Notes: a model not told the origin generated them from the sequence alone. Positions 11,170 through 21,931 are shown, counted from the first letter of the stretch. The stretch is 64,000 nucleotides of DNA from Branchiostoma lanceolatum (GCF_035083965.1 NC_089722.1:17271142-17335141); one strand, 5' to 3'. Numbers and translations: made by a program.

Positions 11170-12160
11170 GCGGAAAGTTTACAACACCATCGACCTGCTG
11201 AAAGACAACTAAAAACTCGGAATATGCACCTTATAGTCATCTTAATGTACACTTATACGAGTCGTAAAAGGCCTCAAGAAGAAAATACGGCAGCTTTAAA
11301 CACGTCTTAATGGTGTTTTACCAAGTATTTATGGCAACTTTAAGCAGCTAAAATGGCATTTATTCATACCTTAAAACCATCTTAATACACACGTATATGG
11401 ATCTTAAAAAGGCTTCAAGAAGAAATAAACGTAAATTATAAACACGTTTTAAGAGTGTTTTACAAAGAATATATGACAACTTTAAGCAGCTGAAAGGCTA
11501 TTAAAAAGCCGGAAAATACGGATATATCCGCATCTTTTGATAATATTTACACACACGTAAAGGGATCATAACGATGTTGAAAGAAAAGAAAACGTCATCT
11601 TTACATAGAATTTAAACGTTTTTTAATAATTATTTACGATATCTTTAGACTGCTTAAAGGCTACTTGAAAAACGGAAATTACGGATGTATCCGCACCTTT
11701 TGTTAATCTTTACACACACGTATATTAGTCGTAATGATGCTTAAAGAAGAAAAAAACGTCATATTTACATGAAATATAAACGTTTTTTAATCATTATTTA
11801 CGATGTCTTTAGACTGCTTAAAGGCTACGTGAAAAACGGAAATTACGGATGTATCCGCACCTTTTGTTAATCTTTACACACACGTATATTAGTCGTAATG
11901 ATGCTTAAAGAAGAAAAAAACGTCATATTTACATGAAATATAAACGTTTTTTAATCATTATTTACGATATCTTTAGACTGCTTAAAGGCTACGTGAAAAA
12001 CGGAAATTACGGATGTATCCGCGCCCACGGAAAGACCACGTAACGACGATCTTTACGTACTCGTATAAGAGGCGTATAGATGCGTAAATAAGGAAAATAC
12101 GTCGACGTTAAGTACTGTTTAAGCATCCGTAAATATCGTTTTTCGTGCCGTGCAAAGGGA
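11170..12160 (+). repeat. ~164-bp AT-rich tandem array, graded divergence
   Basis: AGACTGCTTAAAGGCTAC recurs at 11647, 11811 and 11975, a period of about 164 bp. Older, more diverged copies lie upstream, with GCAGCTAAAATGGC-type versions near 11330 and 11490. Each unit carries AACGGAAATTACGGATGTAT then CCGCAC, and TTTACACACACGTATATTAG. Copies become more alike to the right, then decay again at 12020-12160. No coding capacity. Confidence 0.88.
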
Positions 12161-12774
12161 TGCTGTTTTACTCCCGTAATTCGTGGCTAGGTTTTGATAT
12201 TGTGCGTATACGTATTAGCCTTCCTTAATTGATTGTATTGTTAATGCGTATTCGAAGGCAGTCCACCTGTGATTAAGTTTGTATTCGTTGATCACTTTTT
12301 ATGTAAGACTGACTAACTCGTGCTTCTAGTTGCCTCGCACTGGTAAGATGACAATGGACTTCTTAGGCTTTCACATGTTAGAGTCCAGGACAGTGAACGT
12401 TTTTGTCACACAGACTATTCAGACTATCTGATTTTGTTGTTAACTTCTCCTGATGAAGGGAAGTCACGCCCATTCATGTAGATTGCATAAGATTGTATGT
12501 TTCTTATTCATATTTCCATACACGATGTTTATCTCTTTGTATCATTTTTTTAGCAATAAATATTGAATTATGAATACAAGGAGATGTCCTTTTGTCAAGT
12601 GCTTTTCTGTTTGAAGGATTATTGAAGGAGTTCTTATTTGAATTGAAGCATTAAGATTTCAGTTGGTTGTTTATTCCAGTAGTGTCCCGTTGCGTATCTT
12701 GTTACATAAAAATTTAACCTCCGTGCCGTCTTACTGTAGTATGGTATCGACTCAAAAGATCGTCTATTTTATAC
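12161..12774. other. No feature seen
   Basis: AT-rich DNA without open frames, splice-flanked exons or clear repeats. Confidence 0.5.
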
Positions 12775-13145
12775 TAGCACTGGAACATTCCAGTGATAAT
12801 AGGTCGTTATTACTGGAAACCCACTAACGAAATAATGTGATCTCTCGAGACTCTCGGCTTCCAGTACTGAAGAGCCACTCATCACTGGTAAATCTAGCGC
12901 GGAATCCATGACCTCGGGACTTTTGTTACTGGTTATCTAGTGACGAGTCACCTCCGTACTGGATAACCAGTGATGAATGACCTTTCAACCAGCCTACTTG
13001 TCCCGAATACCCGAATGACGAGCGGAGATCGTCACTAGAAACCGCGTCACGAGCGGAGTTCATTTCTGGAAACCGAGCACCTAGGCAAGATTCAGTGCTG
13101 GAATTCAAGCACTAAGGGGACTTTAGTACTGGAATAAAGCCGTTC
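12775..13145. repeat. Degenerate ACTGG/CCAGT minisatellite
   Basis: ACTGG or its complement CCAGT occurs roughly every 20-40 bp (CACTGGAACATTCCAGTG, TTACTGGAAACC, CACTGGTAAATCTAG, TTACTGGTTATCTAGTG, TACTGGATAACCAGTG). Several are small palindromes, so this looks like an eroded inverted-repeat minisatellite. 13146-13714 holds nothing recognised. Confidence 0.55.
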
Positions 13146-13714
13146 GTCACTTGATTTGCTGTGATCATTTTGTATAGTCACGTTTGATCTGTACATGTTA
13201 CCATGTTGGAATTCATCATCATCATGTCGGAATTGACCAAAATGGATATGTGAAATGCAAATTTGAATATGTATTTGTTTTTATGTTAAAAGACCATTGG
13301 AAACGAAAACGTATCAAACATCTCGACATGAAAGGTACACCAGCGACACAAATCTTAATGCTTCAATTCAAATAAGAACCCCTTCAACAAGCCTTCAAAC
13401 ACTTGAAAAGCACTTGACAAAAGGACAACTCCTTGTAGATATCCTCCTTCGAATTCGTTAGCAGCGATGCGGCGTTTTCTGACTGCCGCTTGGGATTAAT
13501 GTAGGTCCAGCAGTGCTCTAGCGTCAGTGTACACGGAGCGGACAAAGAGAATGGTCAGGTCGCAATGAAAATGTCGGTTTTCTTGTTCACATGACTTTTA
13601 AGTTTTTGACTTTGTGATGTACGTGATTTCATTTACATTTCATGCGCATCTTCTGAGAGATCGGAAAAAATGATGTTTTTCAGCCAGTAGACAAATTTCC
13701 TCCATGCAGGAAAA

Positions 13715-13800
13715 CTGTCATTTGGTGCATTTTGAAAGCCGGGTGCAGACGGGTCGTTTTGAACCGACTCTGCCAGCTCTATGTTCTACATTGTTGCACA
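13715..13800 (+). repeat. Copy of sequence found 3' of the kringle gene
   Basis: Over about 85 bp this resembles 26728-26815. Both share AAACTGTCATTT.GTGCATTT then TGAAA, and AGCTCTATGTTCTACATTGT then T.CA. The second copy overlaps the likely polyadenylation region of the kringle gene. It may be a dispersed repeat, or a 3' UTR remnant of a lost upstream paralogue. Confidence 0.5.
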
Positions 13801-13810
13801 GTCCTGAAGC

Positions 13811-13883
13811 ATGGTGAGAGTGAATAAAAGAATATCTCTCTGGTTCTGTATGACACTTGCCATTGTTTTTTTCATCTCATACG
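13811..13883 (+). CDS. Possible first coding exon encoding a signal peptide or anchor
   Basis: An ATG at 13811 opens 24 codons, MVRVNKRISLWFCMTLAIVF then FISY, and stops at a strong donor (G then GTAAGC at 13884). The peptide has a basic N-terminus and a 15-residue hydrophobic core, typical of a signal peptide or signal anchor. The intron is in phase 1, the usual phase after signal-peptide exons and before shuffled extracellular domains. The next same-strand exons with phase-1 joins are the kringle and hevein-like exons at 26060 and 26445, so this could be exon 1 of that gene across a 12-kb transposon-filled intron. That link is inference. The exon is too short to be certain. Confidence 0.4.
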
Positions 13884-14047
13884 GTAAGCGTGCACGTTTC
13901 TATCTAGGATTTTGAATCAAAATGAAATGGTAATGTTTCTTGTAGCTTTTATAAAAGGCCTGTATTTCTTCCCCGAAATATAATCTATCCCTAGAAATTT
14001 TCACCTCGTAGACATTACCAATTAAGATTCAGAAGTATCTACGCTGG

Positions 14048-14345
14048 CGTGGCGTGGCGTCTGTGTGGCATAGTGGCAGAGCATTCGGCTATGAACCAAT
14101 GAGACGCAGGTTCAATTCCCAGTGGAGTACCCAGACATGTCCGGACATGCACCCAGACGTTGAGCCCTTGGGAAAGGCACTTAACACATATTTCCCATGT
14201 CCTAGGCCCAGCAGTAGGGTTTAGGGTTGGCGTTAGGAAGGGCATCCAGCCGTAAAAACTCTTGCTACAAAAAAGACTTGCAATTGATGAGGAGTTCTGT
14301 AGCTCCCCCATCCATGTGCAAGCACGTCTAACCCCCATATTATGG
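14048..14345 (+). mobile_element. tRNA-derived SINE
   Basis: The head resembles a tRNA gene, with an A box TGGCATAGTGGCAGAGC and a B box GGTTCAATTCC about 35 bp downstream. The body carries TTGGGAAAGGCACTTAACAC, a block shared with the SINEs at 41722 and 60420. There is no intact tRNA cloverleaf, so it is not a functional tRNA. Confidence 0.85.
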
Positions 14346-14419
14346 GGAATAAAAGACGTAAAATTTGAGAAAGAGTATCTACGTTGTATTTGCTCATTCC
14401 ATGTGTAGTATGTAAACAG

Positions 14420-14695
14420 AACCCCAGGGAAGACAGCTCTGTACAGAAATCCTAGGGAAAAAAACCTAGCATAGAAAATTCAGGGAGGATGAAACACCCC
14501 TGTCAAAAATGTCCTAGGGAGCACACCCTAGCCACAAAAGCCAGTGGGAATGGCCCCTGTAACAATATGTAACTCTGTATATTTGTGATTGTACATTTGT
14601 TTTTGTGCTATGTATGTTTAAATAAAGATGTATAAAATGTAGTAAATGAGCAAATGTATGTTTAAATTAAGATGTATTAAAAAATTTAAAAAGAT
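14420..14695 (+). mobile_element. Hairpin-array short retroelement, copy 1
   Basis: Starts AACCCCAGGGA, the same first bases as the copy at 25329. It then holds a row of short inverted repeats (CCTAGGG..CCTAG, CAGGGAGG..CCCCTG, CCTAGGGAGCACACCCTAG, CAGTGGGAATGGCCCCTG), then AATATGTAACTCTGTATATT and an AATAAA/A-rich 3' end. Because both copies begin at the same base it looks like a complete short element, not a randomly truncated LINE. Target duplication is not clear here. Confidence 0.75.
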
Positions 14696-16596
14696 AAAAG
14701 ACTACACGGGCATGTAAAAAATGTAAACGAGTTTCCCTTTATAGCCAAATAGCTTGCAAACGCCTTACAACCGGTTGTCATCTTGCTTCAAACTGACTTT
14801 GTGATGGCATTAATGTTCACAGCTATACTTATGTAAGTCTACTTTCCAAGTAAACGTTTGAATATGATATCAATATCTGTAATCATTATCATTATTATTA
14901 AAAAATGTAGAAAATAAAGCTAATTAAAATATTGACAAGATAACACACCATTAAAAATTCACAAGAACGAGACATTGAAAGTATGAGCAGGAATGTATTT
15001 CGGATATGCATTAGATGACAATGGTCATGTGCACATTTGTTATGCGAACATCACTTTTTCAGACGCCTTGACTGTTTTTTTTGGCGACGCCTCAGGGGCG
15101 GAGCCGTTTGTATAGTGCTGGGATCAAATTTGAAAGAATTCTAAATATTCCACGCACGCATTCCCCAGGGAATTGGTTTTTGTCAATACCTTGCGGGAAC
15201 GGCGTTTGCAGTTAACAGGGATGAACTCAAATCTAATGCGTCGGGCACGGCGGTAGTTTTTACACATTATTGTTTGGCAGGGTATGTTGCAATGTAGATC
15301 ATGATGCAATGCTTTTCATCCATATCTTTTTTTGACTTGTTACAATAGAGGATTTTATGTCTCAACATGTACCTGATACAGGTTCATTCAGATGCTCTCT
15401 GAAGACTATAGCTAACATCTAAAGGGATAAAGGAAGGACACAGAGACAAGGTCTCTCGAACATTGGGCATGTTGTGTATGGGTGTTTCTTTATCTATTTG
15501 TGTTTCATTTGTTTTTGTTATGTGCGTTTGCGTCAACCTTGCTATTTCATTGTGTGTTTTTTTCTTCATTTTTTTCATTTTGCTTTCGCAATGATCCCAG
15601 TGCGATGGTCCTGTATTCAATGTAATTCTCCTTGGTGAATGTTATCGTCGCACACTCCCATTCTTCTACGATGATTCCTTATGCAGTCTGAAGGTAGCCA
15701 AGACGAAGTTCACCTGCGGGCACTAAGAGAGAAAAGGGCATAAATAAATCAATGCCATTAACCTGTCTGTCACAATATGGTCTGTGCAGCAATGCCCCTC
15801 CCATGTATGAACACGATTCAAGGATTTGTTGGTTTCACATCCATGTATATACAACGTATATGAATAGGCCTGTACAGCCATCAGAGGGCCTGCCCTTCCC
15901 ACTAATCCTCGACGACGGGGAACGAGCCATCATATACAACGTGTTTGAGCCGATGATTTTCACAGAATGCAAGAGAGCGCAGATGATTTTCACAGAATGC
16001 AAGAGAGCGCAAGAGAGCGCAAATCGTATAGAAAGGTTTAAAGTTATATGTTTGTCATTTATTAAGGAAAGACCTTAAAAGGACACAACATATAAAACTG
16101 CATTTGCTCAAATTAACAAAGACGACAGAAACACTATTGTCTATGTTGGCTTACCGCTGTAAGACATCGATTTTCACGTTGCCCTATAGGCGACGGGCAG
16201 GGGATAGAAGAAGACAGTAGAACATAGCGTGTCCCTGGATACAATGGTCCTGGATCCTCGCTGCACGTGTGAGGTTTACTGAAAATGCAAGAAAAAATAT
16301 ACACCCGGGAACAGGGTCCCCTGGGCTGTTACTGGCCATCCAGGGCCAGAATTTAGGGCCTGACCTGAAGAAGGGAGAACAGCCCGTTACTGGAATATCC
16401 AATCTCGACAGATGAGTCCTGTTGAAGAGGAGCGAATATATGTTAGGTACGACCGGAAAATCCCGGCGGAACTTGACGTCATGTAGATCAAACGTTAACC
16501 ATAATTTCGATGTCCTCTTACACAGTGAAAAATATAACAGATGCGGTAACTGGTACATCAGCAACTGAGCCAGAGAAACATGAGCCAGTCATCATC
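14696..16596. other. Non-coding stretch with a small tandem duplication
   Basis: No gene recognised. At 15952-16019, GATGATTTTCACAGAATGCA followed by AGAGAGCGC is present twice in tandem, with a third short AGAGAGCGC. Near 16300-16350 a segment (CCCGGGAACAGGGTCCCCTG, then a CTGGCCATCCAGG) resembles 18998-19070, so related direct repeats flank the LINE insertion. Confidence 0.45.
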
Positions 16597-16610
16597 AACA
16601 CTATTTATCA
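16597..16610. repeat. Target-site duplication of the LINE, left copy
   Basis: AACACTATTTATCA, identical to 18453-18466. It directly abuts the TGATGA tail of the LINE. Confidence 0.9.
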
Positions 16611-18452
16611 TCATCATCTATCGGCTATCGGCCGGGAATAAGTACATACATCACTCCAAATTGCCTTGTCCAACATCATTTGTCCTAAGTGTTCATATGC
16701 AATCCCAGTGTCTCTGACTAAACTATCGGTAAAAGTCAAACTTCTGCAGTGCACTTGGCCTCTTGGTTTCCATAGAAGGATGTCCGAAACTATTTGCTGT
16801 TTGGCTCGAAAGCAGTGTCCAGCAAATGTTACACGACGGTGGGTGAGCTTTTGAGACAACCGCGGAAGACTTCCATAAATTGTTTTGAGAGTAGCGTGTT
16901 GTGTCCAAGAAATGTTCTGTGCCCTGCGTAGTAGCTTTGTATAGGTCCCATCCAGTCTATTTTGGAGCTGACAGGTAAGCGTCCAAGTTTCTGCACCGTA
17001 GAGTAGTATCGGTTCCACAAGGGTAAGAAAAACTCGTACCTTCAGTTTGTTAGGAATGTTAGATTTCCATATTTTGTCCAACTTGTTGCTTGCTTCCCAT
17101 GCTAGGGCTTTTCTAATTTCAAGGTCTTTCTTTGAGCACATAATGTAAGAACCAAGATATTTGAAATCATGTACTCTATGAATGAGTGTCCCAGACAGGG
17201 ATCTGAGTTCAAGTGTTCCAGAGATGTTGCTAATGTATTCTGTCTTAGATTCATTACAATATAGCCCCACTTGGGATGCAGACTCTTCTAGAGATTGTAG
17301 CAGAGTTTCTGCATTTTTGATCAGTTCAGCAACTAGAGCAAGATCATCTGCAAAATCCAAATCAGTAAGATACTGGGCAGGGTGTCTTTGAATCCTGCGT
17401 GGTTTGATTTCAATACCTTTGTTTTCATTTATATCTAATGATAGTCTTAAGACATAGTCAAGTACAATAATGAATAAATACGGTGCTAAAGTATCACCCT
17501 GAAGAACTCCTGTAACTATCTCAAATGAACTAGTCTCACCGTCAGGTGTAATAACTGAGGCTAAAGTATTTCTATACAAAGCTCTGACTGCTTTTATAAA
17601 ACATTGTGGAATACCATACTGTGCTAGAATATCAAACATTACATCTCTATTTATAGAATCAAAGGCCTTACGAAAATCAACGAAAAGCAGTACAAAATCC
17701 CTATTACATCTCTTCATCTCCTCAATTATACGACGTATTGCCAGAATCTGTGAAATAGTAGACCTTCCTTTTCTGAATCCATTTTGATTCCTCCTAAGAA
17801 TGGGATCAATTACAGGGGTAAGACGATTAAGTAAAAGTCTGTTATACACCTTTGCTGCAATGGGAGTGAGAGTAATACCTCTATAGTTGGAGGCATATGT
17901 TAGGTCACCTTTTTTGGGGATGGGAACGATTCCTCCTTTTAGCCAGGAAGATGGTGGTCTGAGATACATAAATGTTTGGTTGCACATGTGTAAAAGAAGG
18001 TCATTGAAAACCGGGTCTTTCCAGATGATGGCTGGGATATTATCCAGACCAGGAGATTTATTGTCAGGGAGGGATCCCAGAACTGTTTTGAGTTCGCTTG
18101 GAGTGAAAGGATCTGTTGAGATGTCAAGTTCCTCCACTACAGGTGTCATTTTGAGTTGTCGGTTGGGTAAAGTCCTTGTAGTTGAACCTAGAAGGGATCT
18201 GAAGTGTTCCAACCAGTTGGCTTTCCTCTCTTCTGGAGATCCCCCTTTTAGCTTGACTGATGGTTTGGATTTTCGGCCAGTGAGTTCATTAATGGTTTTC
18301 CAAGCAGCTTCATGTTGTTTTGTGACATGAAGATGGGCAATGCTATCTATTTTTCCCTGAATGAATTCTGCTTCAGCACTTGCATAGGCTTCATCCAGGT
18401 GCCTCTGGGCTTTAGTAAGATTTCTGGGCTTTAGTAAGATTTCTGTAACTGT
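16611..18452 (-). mobile_element. 5'-truncated LINE (RTE-like) with exact 14-bp TSDs
   Basis: The element lies between two perfect copies of AACACTATTTATCA. On the minus strand it starts inside the pre-RT linker, runs through reverse transcriptase, and ends shortly after the stop in GATGATGATGA. A very short 3' region ending in a tri-nucleotide tail is characteristic of the RTE group. The endonuclease domain is missing, as expected when first-strand synthesis stops early. A 19-bp tandem duplication (CTGGGCTTTAGTAAGATTT twice, about 18405-18443) sits at the 5' junction. The open frame is intact, so the insertion is probably young. Confidence 0.9.
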
Positions 18453-18518
18453 AACACTATTTATCACTCGATCATACAATCCACTACTTGGAATTTGGAC
18501 CACATGTGCAATTGGCAA
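16614..18518 (-). CDS. LINE reverse transcriptase open frame (634 codons)
   Basis: An uninterrupted frame encodes a non-LTR reverse transcriptase. In order: an alpha-helical linker (about 30-75), LGSLPDNKSPGLDNIPA (RT0/1), GGIVPIPKKGD and NYRGITLTP (about 190-215), NQNGFRKGRST (about 243), FVLLFVDFRKAFDSINRD with the first catalytic Asp (about 275), GVLQGDTLAPYLF (about 338), LTDLDFADDLAL with the catalytic ADD (about 387), then a thumb and a C-terminal RRVTFAGHCFRAKQ segment typical of LINE pol proteins. The first ~22 residues come from host flank and the target duplication, so the apparent start is not the element's own. No endonuclease domain is present. It could not retrotranspose alone. 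Confidence 0.92.
   Translation of the reverse strand: MPIAHVVQIPSSGLYDRVINSVTVTEILLKPRNLTKAQRHLDEAYASAEAEFIQGKIDSIAHLHVTKQHEAAWKTINELTGRKSKPSVKLKGGSPEERKANWLEHFRSLLGSTTRTLPNRQLKMTPVVEELDISTDPFTPSELKTVLGSLPDNKSPGLDNIPAIIWKDPVFNDLLLHMCNQTFMYLRPPSSWLKGGIVPIPKKGDLTYASNYRGITLTPIAAKVYNRLLLNRLTPVIDPILRRNQNGFRKGRSTISQILAIRRIIEEMKRCNRDFVLLFVDFRKAFDSINRDVMFDILAQYGIPQCFIKAVRALYRNTLASVITPDGETSSFEIVTGVLQGDTLAPYLFIIVLDYVLRLSLDINENKGIEIKPRRIQRHPAQYLTDLDFADDLALVAELIKNAETLLQSLEESASQVGLYCNESKTEYISNISGTLELRSLSGTLIHRVHDFKYLGSYIMCSKKDLEIRKALAWEASNKLDKIWKSNIPNKLKVRVFLTLVEPILLYGAETWTLTCQLQNRLDGTYTKLLRRAQNISWTQHATLKTIYGSLPRLSQKLTHRRVTFAGHCFRAKQQIVSDILLWKPRGQVHCRSLTFTDSLVRDTGIAYEHLGQMMLDKAIWSDVCTYSRPIADR
18453..18466. 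repeat. Target-site duplication of the LINE, right copy
   Basis: AACACTATTTATCA, identical to 16597-16610. It marks the 5' junction of the minus-strand insertion. Confidence 0.9.
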
Positions 18519-20818
18519 ACTATTTACTGATTGAACTTATCAAAACAGACAACTACAATAGAAAAACAATATGGGCACCGTTACAAAAGAAGACTTACAA
18601 CAAGTACAAATTGACAACGACTATAGCCCACTAACCTAGTACACAACAACATCAATGCAACGCCCCTGCAGACAAATAAATGCGTTCGGCGCCTTCCAAA
18701 AACTGAGCTAATCAACAATTGCCATACAATGGGTACAAAGAAAACAAAACATATGGTACTGTACTAATAAATACTGATTAAAAAAACAAATCATTATTGT
18801 CATCTTGCGCATCATGTCGTCGAACAAGAAGAAACTCTGTAAACATTAGCATGTTTATAACCGCTGATAACATATAAAAATATCCGGGTCACGGTTTTTA
18901 CTTACTTACCATGGTCGAAAACGTTTTCTACTCAGTACAGCTCACGACCATCGGATACGGAAACAACATACCTTTAACCTGCGCCCTTGAAAAAACAGAC
19001 GCCCCGGGGAACAGGCTAGGGTCCCCTACTGGCCCTAGTCCGTTCCTGGCCGTCCAGAGCCGCTCGTAAGCAACACGCCTTTCTAATCGTAATACTACAA
19101 CAAACGCACAAAAAATTCCTACAAACACCGAAATCTAGCCAAGTCCATTTAACTGGCACCGACATAGTGTAAACCCAACAGATTCAGAATGCAACAGACC
19201 TAGCGCTACTTCTTAGTACTCTTGTGTGACCTAATTCTACGGTACCATCCGCAACAGACGAAGAAATTTCCACTCTAAGGCCCAAAACGAATTCCTGGAC
19301 TGTAACAGATTAAAACACGTCCAAAATGTCAAGACAACGTCTAAGACTCTCATTCACTCATACACAAGGTATGGCATTAAGGAAATAATTTAATACAAGC
19401 CGAAAATGCATTCAAATTAACAGTCAAATCAGCTTAACAAAACTCACCAACCAAGAGCTTAACAAAACTCACCAACCAAGAGAAAATTCAGACGTCTCGG
19501 CAGTATTACACAGATAAAGATGCATGAATACGAGAACATCTACCCAAGGAGCTCGGGTTAAAGATAGTCAAATGGACTAACCTGACATCCAGCCTACCGT
19601 CGTTTGGTCGGGCTCTCTTTGGGACAGAAGGGGCTTTACGCCGCGCGGTAGGCTTGTGCACCCGGTAGGAGTTCACGCAGCGGCGTCTAAGTCAACCTAA
19701 TATTTGATCAGAAAACGTGTCCCAGTACCTGTTGTTAACGAGCGGGCCGCTGGTGACTCCTGTCCAGTCTAATGACAGTATTGGCGGGAGCTCGCCTGTA
19801 TCTCTGCGGTGCTGGGAGAGATGCCCGCCGATGCCCAGCGGACTGAGTCTTGACCAGGACAGCCCGGCCCCTGCGCACGCCGAAACTGCGGTAGACTTCT
19901 AGCCTTGAGATTTTCCACCGTGCTTGTAAAGTTTTCCGGGCGGAACCCGCGCCTTTTGAATGAAATCAGTACTACTCATACGTCAATCAACATTATCATA
20001 TAGTGGTTCGAGGGAGGATCTGATTGTATCGCACCGCTGATTGGCAAATACATTATGTCAACTGTAATATTTAGATGAGAAAATCTGATTCAGCGAAAAC
20101 CCTGGTGGCCGACGTCTGACCCAGGCCTGGTCTGACCCGGCCCGGTGAAAGGTCAAGCTTGGTCAGTGACCTACTTTTGCCTTCACAAGTGAGCTATGTT
20201 TCGGGCAAAATAGATGTTCGTTCAGTCTCTCTTAGTTTATCAAGTGACCATGGTCCGTGAGTTTATTAAGTAAATACCTTACTGAAAGGGTCTACTCAAC
20301 TCTATGCCAATTTCTACTTGTAATCTAACTTGTACGGCATAAAACAATTCGAGGCTTCGACTCACAGTCCGTTAGGGGCATTGCGGTGACCATCTGTTGC
20401 GGGGGTGACCATCTCAGCGCGCTAACATAATAAACATTAGTGCCTTGTGTATTTGTGCTTTAGCGGCAAAACAGAAGGGTTCACTCTGAAGTGTAAGAGG
20501 GGGCAAGGATACAAAACACTTGGAATATCAAACATTCTTGCACAAAGAAAACAAAAAGAACGCACGTGACATGACACGGTCACTGAGAAAGCGTGTCAAT
20601 CGCCATGACGAGTAAAGGAAGTGTTTTAATCACCGTAACGACAGTCAAGTCCTTAAAATCTTATCGGGTTTAGTATGGGCGATCTAAATTCTCAGGTAAA
20701 GAAAATGAAAATAAAGTTTGCTTTCTAATCCATATCTCAGTTGATTTTAATGTAAATCATAAGCACATTTTTAACATTCCTCCAAGTTATGTGTCGTCAA
20801 TTTGTGTTATATCTTGGA
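18519..20818. other. No gene seen; small duplications
   Basis: Includes a perfect 25-bp tandem duplication at 19431-19455 and 19456-19480 (AGCTTAACAAAACTCACCAA then CCAAG). A CpG-rich patch at 19600-19960 has an open frame, but it shows no recognisable domain. Confidence 0.5.
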
Positions 20819-20832
20819 GTATTTTAAGAAAT
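20819..20832. repeat. Target-site duplication of Penelope-like element, left
   Basis: GTATTTTAAGAAAT, identical to 22055-22068. Confidence 0.85.
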
Positions 20833-20878
20833 ACCAAAAAAGCAATTACTCAAACAACTGGATATAATTTTGGAAACG

Positions 20879-20920
20879 GTCAGACGTTTCAAGTAGCATC
20901 CACTACTTTTCGTCAGTGAC
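20879..20920 (-). ncRNA. Hammerhead ribozyme motif, left pLTR
   Basis: On the minus strand: GTCA (stem I), CTGACGA (core), AAGTAG-TGGATG-CTACTT (6-bp stem II), GAAA (core), C-G minimal stem III, GTC cleavage triplet, then TGAC closing stem I. All conserved core positions are present. Stem III has no real loop, as in other Penelope hammerheads, which are thought to act best as dimers. It is in the same sense as the endonuclease frame and lies 3' of it. Confidence 0.8.
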
Positions 20921-21087
20921 TGTGAGCAAGATCAGTTGAACAGCAGGTTTATAACCACGAACTATGAATTGATATGCAAATAAGGAAAAGACAAATTTTT
21001 AGATAGTCCAATAGAAAGCAAATTAGACAACTCAAGACAAGGTTGAAGTAAAAGGGGACAATAGCTCCTATTGTTTTAATATAGGAG

Positions 21088-21777
21088 CTAAAGCTGGTTT
21101 GCCCCCAAGGCTATGTCCCAAGTGCCAGACAGTTCCACCCTTAGCCCTCCTTTCCTGTTGAGGGTTGGATTGTATATCCTCTCATATATTGCCTCCCTTA
21201 CTCCACGTTCGAACCAGCGGGGTTCGCGGTCAAGGATATCAGTGGATTCGAGATTGAACGAGTGCCCCTGGTTGTGTTTTAGGTGGTGGAATATGGCCGA
21301 GGAGTAGCGGTTAGAGCAATGTTCTTTGTACCTTTCATTAAGTGATCGGCTGGTCTCTCCGATATAAGTGTTGTTGCAGTTGGGTTTTTCACATTTGAGT
21401 CTGTAGATGACATCGGCCTTGCTGCCTTTGCGGGGTCGGTCTTTAGGATGTACCAGTCTTTGTCTGAGAGTTGATTGAGGTTTGAAGTTGGTGGCAATGT
21501 TGACGTTTTGGAAGATCCGTCGGAGCTTTTCGGACACTCCTTGTACATATGGAATAGTGATGTTGGCCTTGTTTCTGTTGGTCAACGGTGTACACTTAGG
21601 CGTTTTCTTGGACTGGTCAGACGGTTTGAGGGCTTTGTTGAAAGTCCATCTTTGGTAGCCACATTTGCCCAGGGCACCTCGGAGGTGTCTATGTTCGTCT
21701 GTTTTGGCTGTGTCTGAGGTGATGATGTTGTCTGCCCGATGAAAGAGAGTTTTTATAACTGCCAGTTTGTGTTCCAA
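21088..21777 (-). CDS. Penelope-like element GIY-YIG endonuclease (C-terminal part)
   Basis: The 229-codon frame covers the end of a Penelope polyprotein. The N-terminal ~100 residues resemble the linker after the reverse transcriptase (..KANITIPYVQGVSEKLRRIF..). A Cys-bearing segment follows, DVIYRLKCEKPNCNNTYIGE (about 122-141), then TSRSLNERYKEHC. The CxxxxC spacing before TYIGET, and the downstream Arg and His, are typical of the GIY-YIG nuclease of Penelope elements, which nicks the target for primed reverse transcription. The later Glu region (..WFERGVREAIYERIYNPTLN..) completes the fold. The reverse transcriptase palm is missing. The apparent Met start is internal to the family protein. 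Remnant, not a host gene. Confidence 0.9.
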   Translation of the reverse strand: MEHKLAVIKTLFHRADNIITSDTAKTDEHRHLRGALGKCGYQRWTFNKALKPSDQSKKTPKCTPLTNRNKANITIPYVQGVSEKLRRIFQNVNIATNFKPQSTLRQRLVHPKDRPRKGSKADVIYRLKCEKPNCNNTYIGETSRSLNERYKEHCSNRYSSAIFHHLKHNQGHSFNLESTDILDREPRWFERGVREAIYERIYNPTLNRKGGLRVELSGTWDIALGANQL

Positions 21778-21931
21778 AGGGTGGTGAGAATCAAAGGCCA
21801 GATACTGATCAGTATGGGTCGGCTTCCTGTATACTTTCTATTGGACTATCTAAAAATTTGTCTTTTCCTTATTTGCATATCAATTCATAGTTCGTGGTTA
21901 TAAACCTGCTGTTCAACTGATCTTGCTCACA

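Noticed and set aside
14048-14130. tRNA gene
   Set aside because: A and B boxes are present but no cloverleaf with acceptor stem, and it continues into a SINE body shared with other copies.
17887-18330. 147-codon plus frame opposite the LINE
   Set aside because: Antisense shadow of the reverse transcriptase frame.
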